This document shows, piece after piece, positions 1 through 6,487 of a stretch of 6,830 bases of DNA. Origin of the DNA: an uncultured Veillonella sp. (GTDB lineage: Bacteria > Bacillota > Negativicutes > Veillonellales > Veillonellaceae). Made by a program: the position numbers and the translations under genes. Where the stretch lies: the NCBI GenBank assembly GCA_934216375.1, contig CAKQBP010000072.1, positions 1 to 6,830 on the forward strand, in the 5' to 3' direction. Within the stretch, counting starts at the first letter, position 1, and each line of letters begins with the position of its first letter. The notes beneath the pieces were generated by a model, which saw nothing but the letters and a program-made list of their open reading frames with translations, did no database searches and had not been told where the DNA came from.

Positions 1-551
1 ACCCAAATAATTCCACCCATGATAGGTAATAAAATTGTCATGATACTAGCTAGGGGTACATTAATAGCATACATAAATCCTAATATACCAATAATCATCA
101 AACCGCTACTAGCTAAATTCAAAATTACATCTGTATATAATGTACGTAATGACTCTACATCATTAGTGATGCGAGTTACCCAATTACCGATTGGCAACTT
201 ATAGAATTCATCATGTGGTTTATTAAGAATCTTTTTAAAGACAATACTACGAATATTATAAATTATTTTTTGACCAAAACTTTTTAAAAAGTAATTCTCT
301 ACAAAAATAAATAAAACACTACCAATTATAGTAAGCCCATACATTAGAGCATAGTATTCAATTACAGCGATATCATTAGTGGCAAAGCCAAGATCGATGA
401 CTTGCTTTGTTATATACGGTCGTAAAAGTAATAGTACTAAATTTCCTGCTAGCGCAACCGTTGCTAAAAATAGAATACCTAAATAAGGCTTGATGTAGGC
501 AGTTATATAGGAAAATAGAGCCCAGTCATTTCTTAGATTACGCTTCTTCAT
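1..551 (-). CDS. Heterodimeric ABC exporter, second subunit (N-terminal part, runs off window)
   Basis: This is the first 183 codons of a type I ABC exporter half-transporter; the rest, including the whole ATPase domain, lies beyond position 1. The start is the ATG at 551-549, preceded by AAAGGAG at good spacing. Hydrophobic stretches at about residues 22-44, 66-86, 142-163 and 167-182 fit the first four membrane helices of the exporter fold. The family pattern LLRPYITKQVID (42-53) follows helix 1, and the cytoplasmic coupling-helix motif GNWVTRITNDVESL lies at 122-135. The start overlaps the end of the preceding ABC gene by 14 nt (538-551), so the two are co-transcribed and probably translationally coupled, as is usual for heterodimeric multidrug exporters of the BmrC/BmrD or TM287/TM288 kind. 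The substrate cannot be told from sequence. The partner gene carries a nonsense codon, so this subunit may lack a working partner. Confidence 0.9.
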   Translation of the reverse strand, partial: MKKRNLRNDWALFSYITAYIKPYLGILFLATVALAGNLVLLLLRPYITKQVIDLGFATNDIAVIEYYALMYGLTIIGSVLFIFVENYFLKSFGQKIIYNIRSIVFKKILNKPHDEFYKLPIGNWVTRITNDVESLRTLYTDVILNLASSGLMIIGILGFMYAINVPLASIMTILLPIMGGIIW

Positions 552-2265
552 GATGGGCCTCTCCTTTCTGCGCTTCATATAAGGTGTGGTATAAACCATT
601 GTTAGCTAATAATTCTTTATGAGTACCTTCTTCTACGATACGCCCCTCATCGAATACTAGAATTTTATCGGCTTTCTCTACAACCTCTAATCGCTGTGAA
701 ATACATAAAATTGTTTGTTCTTTTACATTATGTAATGTATTTAAAATAGTTGTAACTGTTACTGCATCTAAAGCAGAAAAACAATCATCTAGCAATAAAT
801 ATGGTGCATTTTTATAAAAGCCGCGAGCCATATTGATTCGCTGCTTTTGTCCACCTGATAAATCATGACCTTCTTCAGCAAGCTCATGTAAATCATCGTT
901 TAACAAATCGCCTAAATCTCTATATAAGTCTGCCTTTTGTGCCGCAATCTATACAGTTTCATGCATAGATAAATTTTTACCAAATTTAATATTATCTGCA
1001 ATGGTCGTACTTAAAAGGTAAGATTGTGTTGGCACATAAGCAATTGAGTTTCTAAGTTTTGACAAAGAAACAGCAGCTAAATCTTGATTACCAAAATAAA
1101 TGGACTGTTCCGGACATTCTTGTAATCCAATAAGCAATTTAAACAATGTACTTTTACCAGAACCAGGTTTGCCAACTAAACCAATAAAAGAACCTTTCGG
1201 TATTGTCGTTGTCACTTGAGATAATGCATGACCTTTAGAGTTTTCATAATTAAAATCTAAGTATCGGATGTGAATATCTTCAAGTGGCAATATATCATCG
1301 GTATCATCTATTGTTTCAGTAGGCAAATGCAAGAAATCCATGATACGATCTAAAGAAGCAAGACCTTTTTGTACAATAGAAATAAGGCCCCCCAAGCCTA
1401 TTAAAGGCCCCACAATTAACATTATAAAAGAGTTGATTGTAACAAATTCGCCTATAGTCATTTTACCTTCTACAGCTAAATGTCCACAAATAAAAATACT
1501 AATGCTGATACAAATAAAGGGTGCAATTCTTGTTAACGGTGTTAATATTGCATCTAGTAGTGCAACATCCATATTCTTCTTATAATTAAGTTTATTTATT
1601 TTTTCAAAAGAATTAGATATAATGCTTTCACGATTAAATGCTCGAATAACATCCATTCCTTGAAATAACTCTTGTCCAAACTCTGTTAAATCGCTATAAG
1701 TAGCTTGTGCACTACGTTGTTTAGTACGTAGCTTTCTGCCTAGTACAAATATAGCCACAATAATTAAGAATACAGGTGTCATAATTTTAAAAGCTAATAC
1801 AGTATTAATCTTTTGAATTAATATTATGGAGCCCACAATGGAGTAGAAAATAATATCCACCACAATCATTATACCTAGACCAAGGGCAACACGTAACGAT
1901 GTTACATCGTTAGTCATGAGCGCCATAACCTTACCAGGTCCATTAGCCTCATAGTACGTTTTTTTTACTTGTAATGCTTTACTACACAAAATCTCACGAA
2001 AAAGATACTCCATGCGACGAATAGATCCTAATAGGGTTCTACGTGAAATAACTTTCAAAATAGTGATAATAATAAATAATAAAATAAAATAATAAATATA
2101 AGTAACTAAACCTTCCTTATTATTGCTCAATGTATCTATAGCATTGCCAATGAATTGAGGAACAAATAAAAAAGCCACATCAATTGCCATCAACATAGTT
2201 AAGCCAATGGCATAGATCCAGCCTTCACGCCGGAAAAACTGCATAAATAAATCTATTGGTTTCAT
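538..2265 (-). pseudogene. Heterodimeric ABC exporter, first subunit, interrupted by an in-frame TAG
   Basis: Read through, this is a 575-codon half-transporter with six membrane helices (about residues 15-37, 54-72, 128-150, 158-176, 246-262, 274-298) and a C-terminal ATPase domain. The start ATG (2265-2263) follows GAGAGG. Walker A GKPGSGKST is at 365-373 and the Q-loop glutamine at 414. Codon 439 is TAG (951-949). The same frame then continues without a shift through LSGGQ (469-473), Walker B YLLLD (489-493) and a C-terminal EEGTHKELL element. The predicted truncated product (438 aa) keeps the membrane part and Walker A but lacks the signature and Walker B, so it should not hydrolyse ATP normally. 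The residue after Walker B is Asp (494) where catalytic Glu is usual, and the switch His is Gln (SQRL, Q524), as in the degenerate subunit of heterodimeric exporters. The 3' part is undecayed, so the stop is recent, a sequencing error or suppressed. Confidence 0.88.
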
Positions 2266-2329
2266 AGGTCCTCTCTAATATATTCTATTAAGTCTAATTA
2301 AAATTATTGCCTATATAATCATTAGTATT

Positions 2330-2358
2330 ATTATATTGTAATTGAATTTAAATCAATA
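2330..2358 (-). promoter_or_regulatory. Weak candidate promoter for the ABC exporter pair
   Basis: On the minus strand a perfect TATAAT (2335-2330) lies about 65 nt upstream of the first ABC gene. At 17-bp spacing the -35 is the poor TATTGA (2358-2353); TTGATT (2356-2351) is a better match but at only 15 bp. In DNA this AT-rich a lone TATAAT is weak evidence. An imperfect inverted repeat (2341-2357) covers the spacer and -35. Confidence 0.3.
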
Positions 2359-2582
2359 CTGTAAAAGCTAAATCAACAAATTTTATTATGTTAACTTTAC
2401 TCTTTATAGTATACACATTTTTTATGATACATTAATACACCTATATGTATAACAGTTAGTTTAAATATTTTTATCACAGCAGCAGTTGTATTTCAACAAT
2501 ATAAGTTAAATGACCTCTTTAAATTTTAATGGTAATCAATCTTAAAGTTTTTTCTAAATTAATACTATATCGAATTTTTTAG

Positions 2583-2611
2583 TTTACTTATAGTAATGTA
2601 AATGTTATACT
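2583..2611 (+). promoter_or_regulatory. tpx promoter (extended -10)
   Basis: TTTACT (2583-2588) and TATACT (2606-2611) are separated by exactly 17 bp, and a TG at 2603-2604 makes an extended -10 (TGTTATACT). Transcription would start near 2618, giving a leader of about 55 nt with AGGAGG at 2659-2664. The arms ATAGTA (2590-2595) and TACTAT (2608-2613) form an inverted repeat across the spacer and -10, a place where a repressor could act. Confidence 0.7.
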
Positions 2612-2672
2612 ATGCATATAAAGAAATTTTATCTTACATAATTAGAATTAAAACTCTTAGGAGGAATAAAAC

Positions 2673-3188
2673 ATGGAAAAACGTACTGGCGTAGTAACAT
2701 TTGCAGGTGGCCCTATCACATTAGTTGGCCCAGAAATTAAAGTAGGTCAACAAGCTCCAGACTTCACTGTATTGAGTAATGACTTGCAAGCTAAAACTTT
2801 AAAAGACTTCGAAGGTAAAGTAAAAGTTATCTCCGTTGTTCCTTCCCTTGATACAGGTGTTTGTGATGCTCAAACTCGTTGGTTCAACCAAGATGCAACA
2901 GCTCTTTCCGAAGATGTAGTCGTATTGACAATTTCTATGGACTTACCATTCGCTCAAAAACGTTGGTGTGGTGCTGCGGGCGTAGATAAAGTTATTACTT
3001 TGTCTGACCACAAGGATGCTTCCTTCGGTGAAAACTACGGTTTCTTGATTGAAGAGCTTCGTCTTTTAACTCGTGGCGTTGTAGTAATCAACAAAGATAA
3101 CAAAGTAACTTATGTTGAATATGTACCAGAAGTAACTCAAGCAGTTAACTTCGATGCTGCATTAGAAGCTATTAAGGCTGATATCTAA
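2673..3188 (+). CDS. tpx: Thiol peroxidase Tpx (atypical 2-Cys peroxiredoxin)
   Basis: Tpx reduces hydrogen peroxide and alkyl hydroperoxides in the cytoplasm, with thioredoxin as the usual electron donor. The 171-aa length is normal for the family and the thioredoxin-like fold fills the protein. The peroxidatic cysteine is C64 in [16 protein letters not shown], with T61 providing the T-x-x-C motif. The resolving cysteine is C99 in [15 protein letters not shown], matching the C61/C95 pair of the E. coli enzyme. R134 fits the conserved arginine before the [10 protein letters not shown] strand. The start ATG is set by AGGAGG 8 nt upstream. The gene has its own promoter and a terminator 35 nt after the stop, so it is probably monocistronic. 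Codon choice (GGT, CGT, GTA) looks like that of a well-expressed gene, which suits an anaerobe coping with oxygen exposure (inference). Confidence 0.97.
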   Translation: MEKRTGVVTFAGGPITLVGPEIKVGQQAPDFTVLSNDLQAKTLKDFEGKVKVISVVPSLDTGVCDAQTRWFNQDATALSEDVVVLTISMDLPFAQKRWCGAAGVDKVITLSDHKDASFGENYGFLIEELRLLTRGVVVINKDNKVTYVEYVPEVTQAVNFDAALEAIKADI

Positions 3189-3222
3189 TCTTAAGAGTTT
3201 GCTAATAGCTTAATATAGAGGT

Positions 3223-3251
3223 AAAAAGACCGTACGGTGTACGGTCTTTTT
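3223..3251 (+). terminator. Rho-independent terminator of tpx
   Basis: The arms AAAAAGACCGTAC (3223-3235) and GTACGGTCTTTTT (3239-3251) pair perfectly over 13 bp around a GGT loop, and the 3' arm ends in five T. It lies between the tpx stop and psiE, so psiE is probably expressed by readthrough or from a weak promoter not evident in the 40 nt that follow. Confidence 0.93.
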
Positions 3252-3291
3252 ATATGTCCTATTGTAAATTATTATTTTATTTGGAGTATAT

Positions 3292-3687
3292 ATGTGGATT
3301 CGTATTTCTCAGCTTATTTTAACCATTAAAAATATTGCACTTATTGGTGTTGGCATTGGTTTATGCATTGCTTTAATCAATAGTTTAGTAAATTTTGGTT
3401 TTATTGCATGGGCCAATATTCAAGGCTATAGTACTTATTCATTATTGATTGAAGAGATAATTACCTTCTTTCTCTACTTTGAATTTATTGCACTTATAAT
3501 TAAGTACTTTAAGAATAACTTCCATTTTCCTCTCGATTTTTTCTTATATATTGGCATTACCGCCATTGTTCGTTTACTAATTATCGATCATGAATCAGCT
3601 TTGGACATGTTATTATGGTCTATTTCTATTCTAGTTCTAGTTTGTTGCCTAGTACTGGTAGAAAAATTCCTTAATAACAAATCGTAA
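3292..3687 (+). CDS. psiE: PsiE family membrane protein
   Basis: This is a 131-aa integral membrane protein close in length to E. coli PsiE (136 aa). Four hydrophobic segments lie at about residues 12-36, 53-72, 82-99 and 103-124, with few soluble residues. The central block FLYFEFIALIIKYFKNNFHF (60-79), then YIGITAIVRLLIIDHESALD (86-105), matches what I remember of E. coli PsiE almost position for position, including the buried Glu (64), Arg (94) and Asp-His (99-100). PsiE is named for induction under phosphate starvation in E. coli; its molecular function is unknown, so none is assigned here. Translation starts at ATG 3292 with GGAG 5 nt upstream. The gene follows the tpx terminator by 40 nt with no obvious promoter of its own. 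No pho-box-like repeat is visible. Confidence 0.9.
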   Translation: MWIRISQLILTIKNIALIGVGIGLCIALINSLVNFGFIAWANIQGYSTYSLLIEEIITFFLYFEFIALIIKYFKNNFHFPLDFFLYIGITAIVRLLIIDHESALDMLLWSISILVLVCCLVLVEKFLNNKS

Positions 3688-3693
3688 TAGCAT

Positions 3694-3727
3694 AAAAGAG
3701 ACTCTACACATCAGTAGAGTCTCTTTT
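3694..3727. terminator. Bidirectional terminator shared by psiE and the glutamine synthetase gene
   Basis: The arms AAAAGAGACTCTAC (3694-3707) and GTAGAGTCTCTTTT (3714-3727) pair perfectly over 14 bp around a 6-nt loop. The flanking A and T runs give a U-tract in either direction. It starts 7 nt after the psiE stop and lies about 40 nt beyond the stop of the convergent gene, so it should end both transcripts. Confidence 0.93.
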
Positions 3728-3767
3728 ATTTTAACACTTTTACGTTTTAACACTATCGACTAGCATC

Positions 3768-5672
3768 TTAGAAAATATTTTTAGCGTAATTAGCGTACTT
3801 AGTTTCTAATTCTTCCATTTTATCATTCATTTCGATTTGTAATTGGGATGCTAAATCATATTCACCATCATTAAGTGCATCGATTAAACGAGTGAATAAG
3901 GATTTACGATCATCACTATCTTTAGCAAGGTAGAAACGTAAGTCATTAACTTCTGCAAAGCGTTTATCATCTACACTATTTCGGCTGTCAGTATGAATTG
4001 CAACCATGCTACGAACTGTATCCAAATTGTTTGGGATTAAACGGTTAGCTAATACTAGTTTCCAACGTTTAAGAATGGAGGCAATAAAGGAGTCCATTAA
4101 ATCTTTAGCAAATGCATTGCCTTGAGCTAATGTTTCTACTAATTCAGGATTATTTTGGTAACCCTTTATATTTTCCCATACAGTAGCTGGAGCAACACCA
4201 AACATTTGATTACGTTCTTCTTGTGTGAAATCATCAAACACATCTTTTTCAGTACGGTATGCACGATTTGTAGCAAGATAATCAGATGTTTCACCTACTT
4301 CTTTGGAAAGTTCTACTTCCAATTGAGCTTGTGTTTTACCAGATGTAATAGCATATTTCATACCATCAAATGCAGATATAAAGATTAATGCTAAAGCAGT
4401 ATATGTATTAGTGTAAGGATTTGGAGAACGTAATTCATAACGTGTCGCCATAGGGTTATCGATATCGCGAATCAAACCGCAAAGAATTGTACGGTTACGG
4501 CTAGGTTCAGATGGATCAGTACCTAAAGATGTAACAATACATACTGGCGCTTCAAACCCAGGTTTTAAACGGTTTAAAGAATCTGTTGTAGAGCTGATGA
4601 ATGGATTAATGGCTTCATAGTGTTTTAAAAGTCCCATAATTGCACCAATGCCTAAAGAGCTAGCAGATTCTTTACGCATATCTTCTGGGCTAAATAAGTT
4701 AACAACTTTACCAGATTTTAATTTAGCCATAACACCAAAATGAGTATGTTCACCAGAACCAGCTACACCAATTATTGGTTTTGCATTAAATGTTACATCA
4801 AGACCATTTTCACGGAATACTTCACGAACAATGATACGAGCTTGTAATTCATTATCTGCTGTTTGTAATGGATTATTTGAGAATTTCCAGTCGATTTCTA
4901 ATTGTTCTAATACAACTGCTTCATGACCATCTTCATCAAGTTTAGCTTTAACGCCACCTACTTCTTTATGCCCCATTTCAGCAACCATACCATATCTATC
5001 AAGACGTTCAACAGCTTGTTCTAATGCAGTACGAACTGTACCATGAGTACGTTGCCAGTATTGTTCCTGTAATTTTTGAGATACGGATAATTCTTTTTTG
5101 GTAACTGTTCTAGATGGAGTTTTTACCCAGAATTCTAGTTCTGTTGCAGATGTGAAAATGATATCTACAACTTCATCAGCTTTCACATGCGGCATACCAG
5201 ATAAGCCATGTTCTTTAATCAAAGCTAATAATTCAGCACGAACATAGTCGCAGCTGCGTTTTAAAATAGAACGAGAATCTACATAGCGGTAATTATGCAT
5301 CAAAAATGCAGGAATACGAAGTGTACCAGTTGGTAATCCTGTAACAGGATCAATATTTTCGTAGTTGTAATCAACAAACCAGTTTACACTTGGATCGCCC
5401 CACATATCTACACGAGCATTATTTAATGTAGCAATATTTGTAAGCACTACAGAGGAACCATCTGTTTGAACAGCACGACCTTCAAAGAAAGATTCGTAGT
5501 CATCGAAGAATGCTGACATAGGAATTTTTTCATCAGTATCATTACCTGCTAAATCAATACCTACAAGAGATACAAACTTGATTTCAGGATGTTGTTCTAA
5601 TAATGCAAGAACCCCTTCCTTCCCATATTGACCTGCTGGAATGTAATATAATAATTCGTTAGTTGTCGACAT
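3768..5672 (-). CDS. Glutamine synthetase, long (634 aa) form
   Basis: This is a cytoplasmic enzyme of the glutamine synthetase family, which joins ammonia to glutamate using ATP. The N-terminal beta-grasp part (about 30-125) ends in TDGSS (70-74). The catalytic domain (about 126-445) shows metal ligands in TELEFW (E178, E180), HKEVGG (E237), QLEIDWKF (E259), GSGEHTH (H309) and RYELRSPNPY (E413, R415), plus SLNRLKPGFEAPV (R368) and NRT (R394). A largely helical extension fills 446-634. It is longer than GSI (about 445-470 aa) and shorter than GSIII (about 730 aa), and I see no adenylylation loop. Oddities are an extra 14 residues or so between E237 and E259, Ala304 where GSI has the Asn before GSG, and Gly399 where GSI has an ATP-binding Arg. 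True glutamine synthesis is likely, but a relative acting on another amine cannot be excluded. The start has AGGAGG 7 nt upstream. It is probably a glnA, but I leave the symbol blank. Confidence 0.85.
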   Translation of the reverse strand: MSTTNELLYYIPAGQYGKEGVLALLEQHPEIKFVSLVGIDLAGNDTDEKIPMSAFFDDYESFFEGRAVQTDGSSVVLTNIATLNNARVDMWGDPSVNWFVDYNYENIDPVTGLPTGTLRIPAFLMHNYRYVDSRSILKRSCDYVRAELLALIKEHGLSGMPHVKADEVVDIIFTSATELEFWVKTPSRTVTKKELSVSQKLQEQYWQRTHGTVRTALEQAVERLDRYGMVAEMGHKEVGGVKAKLDEDGHEAVVLEQLEIDWKFSNNPLQTADNELQARIIVREVFRENGLDVTFNAKPIIGVAGSGEHTHFGVMAKLKSGKVVNLFSPEDMRKESASSLGIGAIMGLLKHYEAINPFISSTTDSLNRLKPGFEAPVCIVTSLGTDPSEPSRNRTILCGLIRDIDNPMATRYELRSPNPYTNTYTALALIFISAFDGMKYAITSGKTQAQLEVELSKEVGETSDYLATNRAYRTEKDVFDDFTQEERNQMFGVAPATVWENIKGYQNNPELVETLAQGNAFAKDLMDSFIASILKRWKLVLANRLIPNNLDTVRSMVAIHTDSRNSVDDKRFAEVNDLRFYLAKDSDDRKSLFTRLIDALNDGEYDLASQLQIEMNDKMEELETKYANYAKNIF

Positions 5673-5694
5673 ATTTGTTCCTCCTAAAAGAAAA

Positions 5695-5742
5695 AGACTC
5701 CAACAAATAAATATATAAATCTATATATCTAAAGTGGAGTCT
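5695..5742 (-). promoter_or_regulatory. Candidate transcription attenuator in the glutamine synthetase leader
   Basis: On the transcribed strand AGACTCCA (5742-5735) pairs perfectly with TGGAGTCT (5702-5695), followed at once by the U-rich TTTTTCTTTT and then the AGGAGG ribosome binding site. The 32-nt interior contains a second hairpin, ATATATA/TATATAT (5728-5722 with 5717-5711) around a 4-nt loop. A terminator-like hairpin between promoter and start codon, in the gene's own leader, suggests conditional termination. I found no clear competing antiterminator and no match to a riboswitch class I know. Confidence 0.55.
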
Positions 5743-5771
5743 GCGGTGACCAATTATTTTATTGAGTTCAT

Positions 5772-5799
5772 ATTATCATATGTTGAAAATATATGTCAA
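5772..5799 (-). promoter_or_regulatory. Promoter of the glutamine synthetase gene
   Basis: On the minus strand a perfect -35 TTGACA (5799-5794) is followed after 16 bp by GATAAT (5777-5772), one base from consensus. Transcription would start near 5765, leaving a leader of about 90 nt. The gene can thus be expressed independently of yqeY and rpsU. Confidence 0.8.
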
Positions 5800-5800
5800 T

Positions 5801-5835
5801 AACTTTCTATAGAATTTCATTATTCTCTAAAAGTT
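5801..5835. repeat. Imperfect inverted repeat beside the glutamine synthetase -35 box
   Basis: AACTTTCTATAGAAT (5801-5815) and ATTCTCTAAAAGTT (5822-5835) are inverted copies with one unpaired base and one mismatch. The inner edge of the repeat ends one base from the -35 box at 5794-5799. Its position suits a regulator binding site. It does not fit the Bacillus GlnR box (TGTNA-N7-TNACA). Confidence 0.4.
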
Positions 5836-5908
5836 ACCTCTAACACATCTATTACTATAAACTATAATCAATTAGTATATATAGAATAGTCGTTGATATC
5901 AATTTATA

Positions 5909-6352
5909 TTATCCAAGTAATTCTTTAACAATGTTATTGACAATCTTACCATCTGCACGCCCTTTTGTTTTTGGCATTACATGTTTCATAACATTACCCA
6001 TATTTACGTTATCACCACATGCAGCAATGGCTTCTTGTACAATTATACGAATTTCATCTTCTTTCAATTGCTCTGGTAAGTATTTTTGTAATACAGCCAT
6101 TTCTTCTTTTACATGACTAATTAAATCCTCACGGCCCGCTTTTTCAAATTCTGTTAAAGAATCTTGACGAGTTTTCATTTCCTTAGCTAAAATACCAAGA
6201 ATGCCAGCATCATCTAACTCTACCTTATCATTGATCTCTGTATTTTTAATGGCACTATTGACCATGCGAATTACAGATAAAGCTATTTTACCTTCTTCGC
6301 GGGCTTTCATAGCCGCTTTCATATCTTCTTTTAATTGATCTTTTAAACTCAT
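5909..6352 (-). CDS. yqeY: GatB/YqeY domain protein
   Basis: This 147-aa cytoplasmic protein belongs to the YqeY family, which is related to the C-terminal helical domain of the GatB subunit of tRNA amidotransferase; its exact role is not established. It is the usual length (B. subtilis YqeY is about 148 aa). Family blocks include MSLKDQLKEDMKAAMKAREE at the N-terminus, ALSVIRMVNSAIKNTEI (24-40), LQKYLPEQL (about 87-95) and the C-terminal MPKTKGRADGKIVNNIVKEL. A longer frame opens at a TTG (6364), but that codon overlaps the Shine-Dalgarno sequence GGAGG. The ATG at 6352-6350, 5 nt after GGAGG, is the real start. It follows rpsU, a common pairing in Firmicutes, but a strong hairpin between the two means it probably depends on readthrough or a weak promoter in 6353-6433. 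No terminator is visible after its stop. Confidence 0.93.
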   Translation of the reverse strand: MSLKDQLKEDMKAAMKAREEGKIALSVIRMVNSAIKNTEINDKVELDDAGILGILAKEMKTRQDSLTEFEKAGREDLISHVKEEMAVLQKYLPEQLKEDEIRIIVQEAIAACGDNVNMGNVMKHVMPKTKGRADGKIVNNIVKELLG

Positions 6353-6433
6353 GATAACCTCCAATTTGATTAATATATAAATACTGATAAAAATCTAAGT
6401 AATAGTTACTAAAGAATAGAATAAAATAAAGAA

Positions 6434-6480
6434 ACCCTAATTCTGCATTTCATGAAGCCATGAAAAGGCAGAATTAGGGT
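6434..6480 (-). terminator. Long hairpin terminator or attenuator between rpsU and yqeY
   Basis: Outer arms ACCCTAATTCTGC (6434-6446) and GCAGAATTAGGGT (6468-6480) pair over 13 bp. After a small asymmetric bulge (A6447 against A6466-G6467), inner arms TTTCATG (6448-6454) and CATGAAA (6459-6465) add 7 bp around a 4-nt loop. On the minus strand it begins 7 nt after the rpsU stop and is followed by TTTCTTTATTTTATT, which fits intrinsic termination. It probably sets rpsU output apart from yqeY. Confidence 0.85.
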
Positions 6481-6487
6481 AATCATC

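Larger units (their letters stand above)
2266..2672. other. Divergent gene-free control region between the ABC genes and tpx
   Basis: This 407-bp, very AT-rich stretch lies between divergently transcribed genes. I see no reading frame with a ribosome binding site and no terminator-like hairpin. It holds the candidate ABC promoter near its left end and the tpx promoter near its right end. The middle (about 2360-2580) shows nothing I can name. At over 200 bp that middle is longer than two simple promoters need, so a regulator site, a small RNA or a decayed gene cannot be excluded. Confidence 0.6.

Noticed and set aside
19..204. Plus-strand open frame of 61 codons
   Set aside because: It is antisense to the conserved membrane domain of the second ABC subunit and has no ribosome binding site.
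949..951. TAG recoded as pyrrolysine or other programmed readthrough
   Set aside because: No recoding element is seen nearby, the following base context (A) gives no special support, and the site is not a catalytic residue. A point mutation or error is simpler.
1340..1585. Plus-strand open frame of 81 codons
   Set aside because: It is the antisense shadow of the membrane domain of the first ABC subunit and resembles no family.
4155..4388. Plus-strand open frame of 77 codons
   Set aside because: It lies wholly antisense to the glutamine synthetase coding region, with no start signals.
5695..5742. ANTAR-type antiterminator target in the glutamine synthetase leader
   Set aside because: These need two hairpins with six-base loops having A first and G fourth. 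The inner hairpin read with a six-base loop is AGATTT, with T at position four, and there is no suitable second hairpin.
5734..5755. T-box-like sequence (TGGTCACCGC) before the glutamine synthetase terminator
   Set aside because: The T-box core is TGGNACC; here an extra base is present. The promoter at 5772-5799 leaves only about 20 nt upstream, far too little for the specifier stem.
5893..5902. TTGATATCAA palindrome after yqeY as a terminator
   Set aside because: It is only 10 bp with no loop and no U-tract, so it cannot act as an intrinsic terminator.
5931..6116. Plus-strand open frame of 61 codons
   Set aside because: It is the antisense shadow of yqeY with no independent support.
6353..6364. 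Upstream TTG start adding four residues to YqeY
   Set aside because: The TTG overlaps the GGAGG ribosome binding site that serves the ATG at 6352, which begins the conserved family N-terminus.
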